Source: Thermopolyspora sp040678635 (GTDB lineage Bacteria > Actinomycetota > Actinomycetes > Streptosporangiales > Streptosporangiaceae). Taken from it: a stretch of 64,000 nucleotides of DNA. This document shows, piece after piece, positions 34,628-43,735 of the stretch; position 1 is the first letter of the stretch; the number at the start of each line of letters is the position of its first letter. Where the stretch lies: NCBI RefSeq assembly GCF_040678635.1, contig NZ_JBFATZ010000006.1:62001-126000 (forward strand). The letters are read 5' to 3'. The translations under genes were made by a program, and so were the position numbers. The notes under the pieces are model-generated. The model was not told the origin of the DNA. It saw nothing but the letters and a program-made list of their open reading frames with translations, and ran no database searches.

Positions 34628-35264
34628 CGGCGTCCGCCGCCGCCTCCGCCGGGGCGATCTCGGCGGCGGCCCGCGCGGCACGGCGCTTGAACCACAGGGT
34701 GGTGCCGAGGCCGAACAGCAGGGCCGCCACGAGCCCCACCCAGGAAAAGCCCTTCAGCCACTCCTCGGCGACCCGGCCCAGATAGAAGATCGCGAACGTG
34801 GTGCCGCTCGCCCACAGGATGCCGCCGAGCATGTTGGCGATGAGGAATCGCCAGTACGGCATGTGCAGCGCCCCGGCCAGCGGCCCCGCCAGGATGCGCA
34901 GCAGGGCGATGAACCGCCCGAAGAACACCGCCCAGACGCCCCACCGGTCGAACGCCTCGCGTGCCTTGGCCACGTGTGAGGGCCCGAAGTGCTTGGGGAA
35001 CCTTCGGCCGAGGCGGTCGAACAGCGGCTGCCCGCCCTTGCGCCCGATGAGGTAACCGATCGAGTCCCCCACGATCGCCCCCGCGCTCGCGCACACCGCC
35101 ACCACCAGCGGGCTCACGACGCCCTTGGCGGACAGCAACGACGCGCTCACCAGCACGATCTCGCCGGGAAGCGGAATACCGAGGCTCTCCAGCCCGATGA
35201 CGAGCCCGACCAGCACATAGATCCACTCATGCGGGATCGCGTTTAGCCACTCCTCGATATGCAT
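34614..35264 (-). CDS. DedA-family (SNARE-associated/VTT) membrane protein
   Basis: A 216-aa integral membrane protein with the DedA motifs ESLGIPLPGEIVLVSASLLS, GAIVGDSIGYLIGRKGG and FGRFIALLRILAGPLAGALHMPYWRF, the amphipathic re-entrant segment. DedA proteins are proton-coupled lipid-carrier transporters or flippases; some recycle undecaprenyl phosphate. The ATG at 35264 follows GGGGGAG. It is transcribed alone, converging on the GntR gene with an overlap of 14 bp. Confidence 0.93.
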   Translation of the reverse strand: MHIEEWLNAIPHEWIYVLVGLVIGLESLGIPLPGEIVLVSASLLSAKGVVSPLVVAVCASAGAIVGDSIGYLIGRKGGQPLFDRLGRRFPKHFGPSHVAKAREAFDRWGVWAVFFGRFIALLRILAGPLAGALHMPYWRFLIANMLGGILWASGTTFAIFYLGRVAEEWLKGFSWVGLVAALLFGLGTTLWFKRRAARAAAEIAPAEAAADAVSAR

Positions 35265-35705
35265 GTATCTCCCCCTGATCCGGACCGGCGGCCGGCCCAT
35301 TCTGCCGCACACCGGGCATCTTCGTCCGCCGACCTTGGGTAAAACTCGAGGTAAGCGGCCCGATGGTGCGAACTCCTGCAAAATCTCCCGAATGTTAGAG
35401 TCCGGATCTTTCAAATGAGTTGCGGGATCGGCCGCTCAGCGGCGAAATATTCCATGATCCGCCGGGCTCGGGGGTGTACGCGCCGCCTCCGACGCGCCGT
35501 CCCGGTTTCGTGGGCCGGCCCACGTCCGTCAAAGCGTGCCGCACCGACGACGGCCGCGTACGCAAGATGAGCGGGTCGAACAAACCGGGCCAGGGCCGCC
35601 AAGGCGCGTGCCGAGGTGGCTGATGCGCGCCGGGACCTCGCACGCGATCGCCTCGTCCGTGGCCGAGGTCCCCGGCGACCGCCGTACGCCCGAATCGTCA
35701 CCCCG
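35265..35705. other. 441-bp region between dedA and menD
   Basis: No supported gene. A small perfect hairpin (GCCGC-TCA-GCGGC, 35431-35443) lies in a moderately AT-richer stretch at 35365-35460 that probably contains the dedA promoter. The menD stop codon is at the right end. Confidence 0.4.
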
Positions 35706-37358
35706 TCACAGGACGGCGCGGACGGCCACCTGGGCGGCGTCGCGCAGGGCGGCGTGCACGGCCGCGTTGGACTCGCGGTCGGTGCGGGCCTCGACGATGC
35801 GCAGGCCCTCGCCTCTGATCGCCTTGGGCAGGTCCTCGATGGCCGACACGGGCGTGTACGGCGTGCCGGTCGCGGCGGCCAGATACCCCAGGTCCACCCC
35901 GTGCGGCGTACCGAAGACCCGCTCGAACGTGTCGGTGAGGGCCGCCTGCGGCAGCAACGAGAAGATGCCTCCCCCGTCGTTGTTCACCACGACGAGGCAC
36001 AGGTCGGGCCGCGGCTCGCGGGGGCCGAGGATGAGCCCGTTCTGGTCGTGCAGCAGCGACAGGTCGCCCAGCAGCGCGTACGCGGGGCCGTTGTGGGCGA
36101 TCGCCGCGCCGATGGCCGTCGAGACCAGGCCGTCGATGCCCGAGGCGCCCCGGTTGGCGAGCACCCGCACGCCCCGGCGCGGGCGCATCACCTGCTCCAT
36201 GTCGCGTACCGGCATGGACGAGCCGCAGAACAGCAGCGACCCGTTGGGGAGGTTGTCGGCCAGGTCCCTGGCGATCCGGGGCTCGCTCATGCCGCCCGCG
36301 TCGAGCACCCCGTCGATCGCCTCCCTGGCCGCCGTCTCGGCCCGCCGCCAGGCGCGCAGCCAGGAGTCGCCGCCCGCCGCGACCGGGATCTCCACCGCCT
36401 GCGCGACCTGCGTGGCCGAGCGGGTCGGGTCCGGCCAGCGGGACAGGTCGGGCGAGACCACGATGTGCTCCTCGGCCCGCTTCAGCCACGACAGCAGCGG
36501 ACGCGACAGCCCGGGGCGTCCCAGCGTCACCACCACGTCGGGCCGGTGCGCGTCGGCGAACTCCGGCATTCCCAGCAGGAAGTGGTAGGTGGACACGGCG
36601 TGGTCGCCGTAGCGGGCGCCGCCGTTCGGCTCCGACAGCACCGGCCAGCCGGCCATGCCCGCCGCGGCCACGTACCGGCGCACGTTGGAGGCGCCGTCGC
36701 CGACCACGAGCACGCCGCGCCGGGTCGGCGCAATGTGCAGGGCGGCGGATGGCGTCATCCGCACCCGCACCCACGGGCCGGTGGCGTCGCCCTCCAGGGA
36801 CTCGCACCAGTTCTCGTCCCCGTCGGGGATGAGCGGCTCGCGGAAGGCCACGTTGAGGTGGACGGGTCCGGGGTCGGCCGGGCCGAGCGCCCGCTGGTAG
36901 GCCCGGCACGCCAGCGACCGCCAGTACGCCACCTGCCCGGGACGGTCCTCGGGCACGCCCACCTCGGCGAACATGCGCACCGCCGAGCCGTACAGCTTGA
37001 GCTGGTCGATCGTCTGGTTGGCGGCGGTGCCGCGCAGCTCGGGCGGCCGGTCGGCGGTGAGCACCAGCAGCGGCACGCCCGCCTCGTGCGCCTCGATGAC
37101 GGCCGGGTGGAGGTTGGCCGCCGCCGTCCCCGAGGTGCAGATCACCGCGACCGGGCGTTCGGAGCGCCGGGCCAGGCCCAGCGCGACGAACCCCGCCGAG
37201 CGTTCGTCCACGCGTACGTGCAGCCGCAGCCGCGACTCGCGGTGCACCGCGATGGCCAGCGGCGCGGACCGGGATCCCGGCGCCAGCACCACCTCCGTGA
37301 GCCCGCATCGCGCGAGCTCGTCCATGAGGACGGTGGCGAGCGCCGTCGCCGGGTTCAC
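35706..37358 (-). CDS. menD: MenD, SEPHCHC synthase
   Basis: A 550-aa thiamine-diphosphate enzyme. Landmarks are VLAPGSRSAPLAIAVH, DERSAGFVALGLA (with the TPP-activating Glu), TSGTAAANLHPAVIEA, and the cofactor motif LLGDLSLLHDQNGL followed by NNDGGGIFSLLPQ. It joins isochorismate to 2-oxoglutarate-derived succinic semialdehyde, the first committed step of menaquinone synthesis in the cytoplasm. A GTG start is used, with GGGGAGG just upstream. It diverges from menE; the isochorismate synthase gene is at 10950. Confidence 0.96.
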   Translation of the reverse strand: MNPATALATVLMDELARCGLTEVVLAPGSRSAPLAIAVHRESRLRLHVRVDERSAGFVALGLARRSERPVAVICTSGTAAANLHPAVIEAHEAGVPLLVLTADRPPELRGTAANQTIDQLKLYGSAVRMFAEVGVPEDRPGQVAYWRSLACRAYQRALGPADPGPVHLNVAFREPLIPDGDENWCESLEGDATGPWVRVRMTPSAALHIAPTRRGVLVVGDGASNVRRYVAAAGMAGWPVLSEPNGGARYGDHAVSTYHFLLGMPEFADAHRPDVVVTLGRPGLSRPLLSWLKRAEEHIVVSPDLSRWPDPTRSATQVAQAVEIPVAAGGDSWLRAWRRAETAAREAIDGVLDAGGMSEPRIARDLADNLPNGSLLFCGSSMPVRDMEQVMRPRRGVRVLANRGASGIDGLVSTAIGAAIAHNGPAYALLGDLSLLHDQNGLILGPREPRPDLCLVVVNNDGGGIFSLLPQAALTDTFERVFGTPHGVDLGYLAAATGTPYTPVSAIEDLPKAIRGEGLRIVEARTDRESNAAVHAALRDAAQVAVRAVL

Positions 37359-37626
37359 CCGCCCTCCCCGCGCCGCCGATCGGCTCCGGCACGGGTGGGC
37401 GCGATGCCCTCGACGCTCTCGACGCTTTTGAGGCGGGCTCGCGGTGGGGTGCCGGGTGGTGAGGGAGAAATCCGGCCCACGCTGGTTTCCTCCTCGCCCA
37501 CGTGTCCCTCCTTCGCCCCGATCGGCCTGGTGACCCGCCCGGCCGTTCCCGGGCTCCCGTTCCGCCCGGCTCGTACCGTTTGGCGTGCTCGTCATGGCCG
37601 CGCCCGCTCGCACTAACCTTACGACC

Positions 37627-38829
37627 GTGCCGACTCGTCCTGTACACGCACTCCTCCTACCTCCGGGCCCGGCGGTGTTCGACGCCGTACGGCGGGCGCT
37701 CGACGGCGAGGGCCCGGCGGTGCTGCCGCTCGCCCCCGATCTGCCCCGCCCCGCGCTGGAGGCGGCCCTCGAGGCGCTGCGGCCCACGCACGTCGTCACT
37801 CCCGACGGCGTGAGCCGGTACGCGGAGGGCGTCCCGGCCGCCGAGGAGACCGCGGTGATCATCGCGACCTCGGGGACGACCGGCACGCCGAAGGGGGTCG
37901 AGCTGTCGGCGGCGGCGCTGCGGGCCTCCGCCACCGCCTCGCTGGAGCGGATGGGGGCGCGGCCCGGCGACCCGTGGCTCTGCTGCGTGCCGCCGTCGCA
38001 CATCTCGGGCGTTCAGGTGCTGGTAAGGGCGCTGGAGAGCGGCGTCGAGCCGGTGATCCACGCCCGCTTCTCCCCGGCGGAGGTGATCGCCACCATGACG
38101 GCGGGCGGTCCCCACCACGTGTCGATGGTCCCCACGCAGTTGCGCCGCCTGCTCGACCACGTGGCCGGGCTCGGCGGAGGCCGGGGTGCCGATCTGTCGA
38201 TGCTGGGCACGATCCTGATCGGCGGCGCCGCCGCGTCATCCCGCCTGCTGAGCGAGGCCCGCGCCGCCGGTGCGCGGATTTTGACCACGTACGGCATGAG
38301 CGAGACGTGTGGCGGTTGCGTGTACGACGGCGAGCCCCTTTACAAAGTAGAGCTGAAGGTGGGCGGGGACGGCCGCGTCCGCATCCGAGGGCCCGTGCTC
38401 TTCTCCGGCTACCGGCTGCGCCCGGACCTGACCGCCGAGAACGTCGAGGACGGCTGGTTCGTCACCTCCGATCTCGGCGAGCTGGACGGCGGGCGGCTCC
38501 GCGTCCTCGGGCGTGCCGACGACGTCGTCATCACCGGCGGCCAGAAGGTGGTGACCGGTCTCTTGGCCGACCTGCTGGCCGAGCATCCCGCGGTCAAGGA
38601 CGTGGTCGTGGTGGGGCGGCCGGACCCCGAGTGGGGCCAGCGCGTGGTCGCCGTCGTCGTGCCCGCCGATCCCTTCGCCCCGCCGCTGCTGGAGGACCTC
38701 CGGGTCTTCTGCAAGGAGCGGTTGCCCGCCTACGCCGCCCCCCGGGACCTCGAACTCGTGCCCGCCATCCCCCTGCTCCCCAACGGCAAGCCCGACCTGG
38801 CCGCGCTGCGCGAGTCCCCCGCCCGGTGA
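37627..38829 (+). CDS. menE: MenE, o-succinylbenzoate-CoA ligase
   Basis: A 400-aa adenylate-forming enzyme, shorter than most. The P-loop IIATSGTTGTPKGVELS, VPPSHISGVQVLV, LTTYGMSETCGGCVYDG, DGWFVTSDLGEL and the final catalytic lysine in LPNGKPDLAAL are all present. It activates o-succinylbenzoate with ATP and CoA for 1,4-dihydroxy-2-naphthoyl-CoA formation. The GTG at 37627 lies seven bases after TAACCT, so the mRNA may be leaderless. One of the three copies of CCTTTACAAAGTA is inside the gene (38337-38349). It diverges from menD. Confidence 0.94.
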   Translation: MPTRPVHALLLPPGPAVFDAVRRALDGEGPAVLPLAPDLPRPALEAALEALRPTHVVTPDGVSRYAEGVPAAEETAVIIATSGTTGTPKGVELSAAALRASATASLERMGARPGDPWLCCVPPSHISGVQVLVRALESGVEPVIHARFSPAEVIATMTAGGPHHVSMVPTQLRRLLDHVAGLGGGRGADLSMLGTILIGGAAASSRLLSEARAAGARILTTYGMSETCGGCVYDGEPLYKVELKVGGDGRVRIRGPVLFSGYRLRPDLTAENVEDGWFVTSDLGELDGGRLRVLGRADDVVITGGQKVVTGLLADLLAEHPAVKDVVVVGRPDPEWGQRVVAVVVPADPFAPPLLEDLRVFCKERLPAYAAPRDLELVPAIPLLPNGKPDLAALRESPAR

Positions 38830-39376
38830 GCCGGAGCCCGGCGGCGGCCGCCGTGGGTGCTCTCCCGCCTCTGGTACGGCCCGCTCGCCGAGCCTATGGG
38901 GACGCACTCCGCCTCGGGAAGGCGGCGTACCCGGGATCGTGTCGGCGGCGACGTGTGCGCAGGGGGAAGGCACCGGTGCCGGTCCGGGCCGCCCGTGAGT
39001 CTTCGGCGGCCTGCGGGCAGGCGCCCGGTCGTGCCGGCGGCGACGTGTGCACCGTGCGAAAGCACCGGTGCCAGTCCGGGCCGCATGTGGGTCTTCGGCG
39101 GCGTGCGGGCACGCGCCCGGTGGTCCCGGCGTGCCGCCGGGACGCTGTTTTCCGGTTTCGGCGCTTCACCCATGCGTCAACTAAGACTTCCTTTACGCCG
39201 GATCGGGCATGATGTGGGGCACGGCACCGGCATGATCGCCGGCGGCCGGGGCCGTGCCACACCGGCGACGCCGCGGCCGGAAGGGACATGAACCGTCCCG
39301 CCCGGAATGGTTGGTATCGGAACTGAGATATGTCGTTGCACGTCATACAGGGTGGATGGCTAGAGAGGACTCGTCG
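38830..39376. other. 547-bp non-coding region with a 92-bp tandem repeat
   Basis: No frame here has family motifs. The region holds two copies of a ~92-bp repeat (annotated separately), then a nested hairpin near 39217-39258 (GGCACGGC ... GCCGTGCC) that may end menE transcription. GGAAC (39320-39324) followed 17 bp later by GTC is a weak ECF-type promoter candidate for the next gene. Confidence 0.45.
38943..39126. repeat. Two tandem copies of a ~92-bp repeat
   Basis: Copies start at 38943 and 39035 (both CGGCGGCGACGTGTGC) and continue through the palindromic core GCACCGGTGC, GTCCGGGCCGC, GTCTTCGGCGGC and GCGCCCGGT with scattered substitutions. The palindrome in each copy suggests a protein-binding or structured element rather than coding sequence. 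Confidence 0.75.
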
Positions 39377-39793
39377 ATGGAACCGACCCGCAGGATGCTG
39401 ATCTCCGCCGGCGTCGTCGGCGTCATCCTTGCCGGGGGTGCGTCGGTCGCGGCGGTGGCCTCGGCGGGGCGGCTCGACCAGGCGCGGTTGGAGCAGGCGA
39501 ACGAGGTTCAGCAGGACGGCATCCCGTTCTCGCAGCCCTCCCCCAAGGACGATCTCCTGTCGGATGGGAATCCGCCCTACACCTCTGGGAATCCGCCCTA
39601 CACCTCGTCGACGGGCGACGGTTCGGAGAAGGTCGAGCCCGCCCAGCCCCGAGAGGAGGAGGACTTCGTCGTCTCCCACGAGATCAACCCGACGCCCGGC
39701 GACGCCCTCGATTACTGGAACCGGGGGCGGATGGAGGACGCGAAGCCGTACCCGCTGCCCGTGATCTCGGTCAAGCCCACGCCCACGCGTTGA
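39377..39793 (+). CDS. Small membrane-anchored or secreted protein of unknown function
   Basis: A 138-aa protein. After MEPTRRM comes a single hydrophobic helix (LISAGVVGVILAGGASVAAVA) with no lipobox cysteine, so it is either a signal anchor or a signal peptide ending near SAG. The remainder is acidic, Pro-rich and probably disordered, and includes a perfect 7-residue tandem repeat GNPPYTS/GNPPYTS encoded by a 21-bp duplication at 39566-39607. The start at 39377 is chosen for GAGAGGA eight bases upstream; an ATG at 39356 is in frame. I do not recognise the family. Confidence 0.7.
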   Translation: MEPTRRMLISAGVVGVILAGGASVAAVASAGRLDQARLEQANEVQQDGIPFSQPSPKDDLLSDGNPPYTSGNPPYTSSTGDGSEKVEPAQPREEEDFVVSHEINPTPGDALDYWNRGRMEDAKPYPLPVISVKPTPTR

Positions 39794-40505
39794 CCGACGC
39801 CGGGTGACGAACATCGGCCATCCCACGATCCCGCCCGGCCCTGTCGAGAGGCCGTCGCTCGACCGAACGCCGACGAGACGTCCCGCATGACTGTGGAGGC
39901 TTGGCCGTTGCCGTTGGCGGGGGGAGGATTCGTTCTCAGGCGGAGCACGGGCCGCGGGTGTTAGGCACTTCACAGCGATGTCGCCGGTGAGTAGATCACC
40001 AAGATTTTCCAGGAAAAGATCCAAATACTCCTGCATGCGGCAGCGCCCGCAATGTGCGGCGCGTACGGACACGGGTGCTCGCTCATCCGCACGACGGCTC
40101 TGAGCCGGCATGCCGCCGTGACCCGCCACCGGTGGTGACTCCCACCCGCCCGCGGCGTACCGGCACGACAAGGGGTCTTCGCAGGTGGGAAGGGAGATGC
40201 CGGACCGATGGAGTCCCACGCGTGTGGATCGGCCGCGCCGTGGGGACCGTACGCCCGAGCGGTCGGCCCGGCCCGCGGATCCCGCCGTGGAGCCCACGCT
40301 CCGGCGTCGCGTAGCGCCGTGGCGGGGGTGCCCCTCGCAGGCCGGAGAAGCCCGTGCGGCAAAATGGCGCTAATCCTTCGCTTGGCCCGCTCGGGAACAA
40401 TCTGGGCCCAAGGACGTTATTGATACTGGTGCCGCGAAAAACCCAGCTGTCGCCGCCACCCCATCACCGACAACGACGACTCCGTGACCCGGAGGAGGTG
40501 TCCTC
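39794..40505. other. 712-bp region before the sigma-factor gene
   Basis: Mostly featureless GC-rich sequence. Two points stand out: a coding-looking minus-strand fragment around 40036-39950 (MQEYLDLFLENLGDLL and onward), which has no clear beginning, and the SigR/SigH-like promoter of the sigma-factor gene at 40393-40418. Confidence 0.5.
40393..40418 (+). promoter_or_regulatory. SigR/SigH-type promoter of the sigma-factor gene
   Basis: GGGAAC (40393-40398) and GTT (40416-40418) are separated by 17 bp, close to the thiol-stress consensus GGGAAY-N16-18-GTT used by SigR (Streptomyces) and SigH (mycobacteria). It lies about 90 bp before the start codon. Principal sigma genes such as hrdB are known SigR targets. 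Confidence 0.6.
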
Positions 40506-42254
40506 ATGCCCCGATCCGCCGTGGCAACCTCGACTGAGCGCGAGAACGGCCCGACGACTCTCGACAAGCTCCTCGACCGAGGGCGAGCGCAGGGTCACCT
40601 TTCTCTTGCGGAGCTGCGGAACGCGTTCACGCAAGCCGACATCAGCCCCGCACAGGGGCGTTCCATACTGCGCGAACTCGCCGAGTTGGGTGTCCGCCTG
40701 GCCACCGAGGACGAGCCCACCGGCGCGGAGGCGCCCACGATGTCCGAGACGACCGCCAAGATGACCGCCAAGACGAGCAAGACCAAGAGGACGACGCGGA
40801 CCGCCGCCCGGACCGGTTCCACAAGGACCGCGGGCACGGCGACCGCGACGACGTCCGCGAACATGACGACGACCGCCACCGCGACGGGCGCGGGCACGGC
40901 GGCCGGTACCGCGACGACCGGAACCACGAAGACCGGGACCGCGAAGACGGGGACCGCGAAGACGGATACGAGGACGGGTGCGGGCAAGGCCGCGGCCACC
41001 CACGCCACCGCCGACCGGCGGAAAGCGCGGACCAAGGGCCGGGCAGCCAAGGACGAGAACGCCTCCAAGGACCAGGGCAAGGCCATGGGCGGCGAGGAGT
41101 GGACGCCGGACGAGGACCTCGACGTCGAACTCCTCACCGAGGACCTGACCGAAGACTTCGACGAGCTGTCCGGGAACGTTCCCGACGCCCCCGCCGCCGA
41201 GAACGCCGTGGCGAAGGCGACCGCCGACGCCTCCGCCGGGGACACCGCGGCCAACGTCCCCGCCGACGTCCCCGCCGACGTCCCCGCCGACACCGCGGAC
41301 GACGGCGCGGACGACGAGGGCGAGGACCTGGACGACCAGTCCTCGGTCATGGGCGACTCGGTGCACACGTACCTCAAGTCGATCGGCCGCCGGACCCTGC
41401 TCACCGCCGAGCAGGAGGTCGACCTGGCCAAGCGCATCGAGGCCGGCCTGTACGCCGAGCACAAGCTGGAGACCGAGCCCGACCTGTCCGACGAGGACCG
41501 CGTCGACCTGGAGTGGATCGCCCGCGACGGCCGCCACGCAAAGGACCACATGCTGGAGGCGAACCTCCGGCTGGTGGTCTCGGTGGCGAAGAAGTACACC
41601 GACCGCGGCATGGCGCTGCTGGACGTGGTGCAGGAGGGCAACCTCGGCCTGATCAGGGCCGTGGAGAAGTTCGACTACACCAAGGGCTACAAGTTCTCCA
41701 CGTACGCCATGTGGTGGATCCGGCAGGCCATCCAGCGCGGCTTCGCCGACTCTGCCCGCACGATCCGGCTCCCCGTACACGTCCTGGAGCTGCTGTCGAA
41801 GCTGTCCAGGGTCGAGCGGGACATGCACCAGCAGCTCGGCCGGGAGCCCACCCCCGAGGAGCTGGCGGTCGTGCTGGACAAGACGCCCGACCAGATCGAG
41901 GAGCTGCTGCGCACCAGCAGGCAGCCGATCAGCCTCGACTCCACGATCGGCGAGGACGGCGAGACCCGCATCGGCGACCTGATCGAGGACGTGGACTCGC
42001 CCGAGGCGTCCGAGGTCGTGGACCGGCAGTTGCTCGCCGAGCAGTTGCGCGGCGTGCTGAACAACCTGTCCCCGCGCGAGGCCAAGATCATGGCCCTGCG
42101 GTTCGGGTTGCTCGACGGCAAGCCGCACACCCTCGACGAGATCGGCAAGTATCTCGGCCTCACCCGCGAGCGCATCCGCCAGCTGGAGAAGGAATCCCTT
42201 TCCAAGCTCCGCCACCCCAGCAACACCCGGCCCCTCCTGGACTGGGCGAGCTAA
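40506..42254 (+). CDS. RpoD/HrdB-type RNA polymerase sigma factor
   Basis: A 582-aa sigma-70 protein. Residues ~18-70 look like region 1.1 (LDKLLDRGRAQGHLSLAEL). Residues ~75-265 are a low-complexity Thr/Lys/Ala then Asp/Ala stretch. Region 1.2 begins DSVHTYLKSIGRRTLLT; region 2 holds LRLVVSVAKKY and DVVQEGNLGLIRAVEKFDYTK, then FSTYAMWWIRQAIQRGFAD; region 3 follows; region 4 ends LTRERIRQLEKESLSKLRHPS. Regions 3-4 diverge from HrdB enough that it may be a paralogue rather than the principal factor. A strong GGAGGAGG precedes the ATG, and a long hairpin ends the gene. Confidence 0.92.
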   Translation: MPRSAVATSTERENGPTTLDKLLDRGRAQGHLSLAELRNAFTQADISPAQGRSILRELAELGVRLATEDEPTGAEAPTMSETTAKMTAKTSKTKRTTRTAARTGSTRTAGTATATTSANMTTTATATGAGTAAGTATTGTTKTGTAKTGTAKTDTRTGAGKAAATHATADRRKARTKGRAAKDENASKDQGKAMGGEEWTPDEDLDVELLTEDLTEDFDELSGNVPDAPAAENAVAKATADASAGDTAANVPADVPADVPADTADDGADDEGEDLDDQSSVMGDSVHTYLKSIGRRTLLTAEQEVDLAKRIEAGLYAEHKLETEPDLSDEDRVDLEWIARDGRHAKDHMLEANLRLVVSVAKKYTDRGMALLDVVQEGNLGLIRAVEKFDYTKGYKFSTYAMWWIRQAIQRGFADSARTIRLPVHVLELLSKLSRVERDMHQQLGREPTPEELAVVLDKTPDQIEELLRTSRQPISLDSTIGEDGETRIGDLIEDVDSPEASEVVDRQLLAEQLRGVLNNLSPREAKIMALRFGLLDGKPHTLDEIGKYLGLTRERIRQLEKESLSKLRHPSNTRPLLDWAS

Positions 42255-42388
42255 CGGCGGCGGCTTCCGGGAAACGTTCGGGCGTCTCGTAGACCTCGTC
42301 CGTATCGCGGAGATGTGCGAGCACACCGGGGCCAAGCCGGTGCTGTGCGGTGACCACAGCCGGCTCACCGCCCCTCGCCGTCCCCTGA

Positions 42389-42426
42389 CCGCGACCCCGA
42401 CCCGTGCGTACGGGCCGGGGTCGCGG
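42389..42426. terminator. Strong hairpin between sigma-factor and VOC genes
   Basis: Arms CCGCGACCCCG and CGGGGTCGCGG pair over 11 bp and, after one mismatch, continue with CCCGT/ACGGG around a GCGT tetraloop. Placed between convergent genes, it can terminate both. Confidence 0.85.
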
Positions 42427-42448
42427 CGTCAGGTGAGCCGGATGGGCG

Positions 42449-43210
42449 TCAGGTGAGCTGGATGATGGAGAAGACCGCGCCCTGGGGGTCGTCGGCGACG
42501 GCGATGCGGCCCGACTGCCCGTCGAACGGGGGGATGGAGACGACGCCGCCCAGCTCCTCCACGAGCGCGGCCGACGCGTCGCAGTCCGCCACGGCGAAGT
42601 ACACCATCCAGTGCGCGGGGATCTCCGGGGGCCATTCGTCGTTCATCTGCACCATGCCGGCGACCACCTCGCCGCCGAGCATGAACTCGGTGTAGACGCT
42701 GTCGTCGGCGAACAGCGTGGTGCGCCCCTCCCAGCCGAAGATCTCCTGATAGAAGCCGCTGACGACGTCCACGTCGCGGACGGCCAGCTCATGCCAGCAG
42801 AACGCGCCCGGCTCGTCGATCAGGCCCGCCCCGGGAAACCCGCCGTCCTGCCACAGCGCGAACGCCGCCCCGGCCGGGTCACGCAGCACCGCCGTACGAC
42901 CCAGCGAGGGCACCCGCCGCGGCCCGTCGAGCACCCTGGCCCCCGCCGCCTCGGCCACCGCGACGCAGACGCTGACGTCGGGAACGGCGAAGTGACTGCT
43001 CCACCACGGGCGTTCGGAGGCGGCGGTACGGCCCAGCCCCGCCACCGGCCTGCCGCCCACCTGGGCGATCACGTACCCGGGGATCCGCTCCACCGGCCGC
43101 ATCTCCCACCCGAACAGCCCGCCGTAGAAGCCGATCGCGGCGTCCAGATCGGGTGTGGCGATGTCCGCCCAGCAAGGCACGCCCGGGTTGTACCTGGTTC
43201 GTTCCGGCAT
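42449..43210 (-). CDS. Two-domain VOC (glyoxalase/bleomycin-resistance-like) protein
   Basis: A 253-aa protein of two tandem vicinal-oxygen-chelate domains. The first begins VPCWADIATPDLDAAIGFYGGLFGWEM, the second FCWHELAVRDVDVVSGFYQEIFGWE; each ends with DP-x-GAxF (DPAGAAFALWQ, DPQGAVFSIIQ). Such proteins bind metals or small molecules and act as dioxygenases, resistance proteins or hydroxylase accessories (many actinomycete copies are annotated as hydrolase-like). GGGGAG lies just before the ATG; an upstream in-frame ATG is possible. It is transcribed alone. Confidence 0.9.
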   Translation of the reverse strand: MPERTRYNPGVPCWADIATPDLDAAIGFYGGLFGWEMRPVERIPGYVIAQVGGRPVAGLGRTAASERPWWSSHFAVPDVSVCVAVAEAAGARVLDGPRRVPSLGRTAVLRDPAGAAFALWQDGGFPGAGLIDEPGAFCWHELAVRDVDVVSGFYQEIFGWEGRTTLFADDSVYTEFMLGGEVVAGMVQMNDEWPPEIPAHWMVYFAVADCDASAALVEELGGVVSIPPFDGQSGRIAVADDPQGAVFSIIQLT

Positions 43211-43259
43211 CCGCTCCCCCATCCCAGGTTGGGGTCCCCCGCACCCGCTCACCAAACGT

Positions 43260-43291
43260 AAGCCCGGCACACCGACGGTGTACCGGGCTTT
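43260..43291 (-). terminator. Intrinsic terminator of the coiled-coil gene
   Basis: AAGCCCGG-C-ACAC pairs with GTGT-A-CCGGGCTT (12 bp with one mismatch, short loop). Read on the minus strand it follows the gene at 43334-43735. Confidence 0.8.
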
Positions 43292-43333
43292 ACCAGAACC
43301 GGATGGGAAGTAACGCCGGGAGGCGCCGGTCGA

Positions 43334-43735
43334 TCAGGCGGCCTTCTCGGGGACGGGGCGAGGCAGGCGCGGGATCCCGGTCAGCCGGTGCTGCTCCCGC
43401 AGCGTCCGCAGCCGGTCCACCTCGGCCTGCCACTTGGCGCCCTCGGGCGTGGCCTTGCCCTTGCGCCGCCGCAGACGGTCGTCATACGCCTTGGGGCCGA
43501 AGGTCGCCCGCTGCGCGGCCTCGGCGGCGCGCAGCGCCTGGGTCAGCGCCACGTCCAGGGCCACGGCCTTCTCGCGCAGCTCCTCCAGGGGCCGCCGCTC
43601 CGCCTGCGCTCGGCGGAACTCCTCCTCGGCCCGCTCGGCCTTCTCCAGCAGCGTCCCGTAGGTCTTCCCGACCTCCTGGTCGGCGTGGTAGCGGACCTCC
43701 GCCTCCCGGCTCACCCGCGGTCGGAAAAACGCCAT
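43334..43735 (-). CDS. Highly charged coiled-coil protein of unknown function
   Basis: A 133-aa protein rich in Glu, Arg, Ala and Leu. Residues ~20-85 have heptad-like spacing (YGTLLEKAERAEEEFRRAQAE, LEELREKAVALDVALTQAL), predicting a long coiled coil. There is no membrane segment and no recognised domain. The N-terminus MAFFRPRVSREAEVRYHAD is hydrophobic only at residues 2-4. It is monocistronic, ended by a clear terminator. I cannot assign a function. Confidence 0.75.
   Translation of the reverse strand: MAFFRPRVSREAEVRYHADQEVGKTYGTLLEKAERAEEEFRRAQAERRPLEELREKAVALDVALTQALRAAEAAQRATFGPKAYDDRLRRRKGKATPEGAKWQAEVDRLRTLREQHRLTGIPRLPRPVPEKAA

Noticed and set aside
38894..40297. 467-codon minus-strand frame opposite the small anchored protein
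   Set aside because: Its sequence is Arg/Pro-rich and partly produced by the 92-bp repeat; only the short fragment near 40036 looks protein-like and is reported separately.
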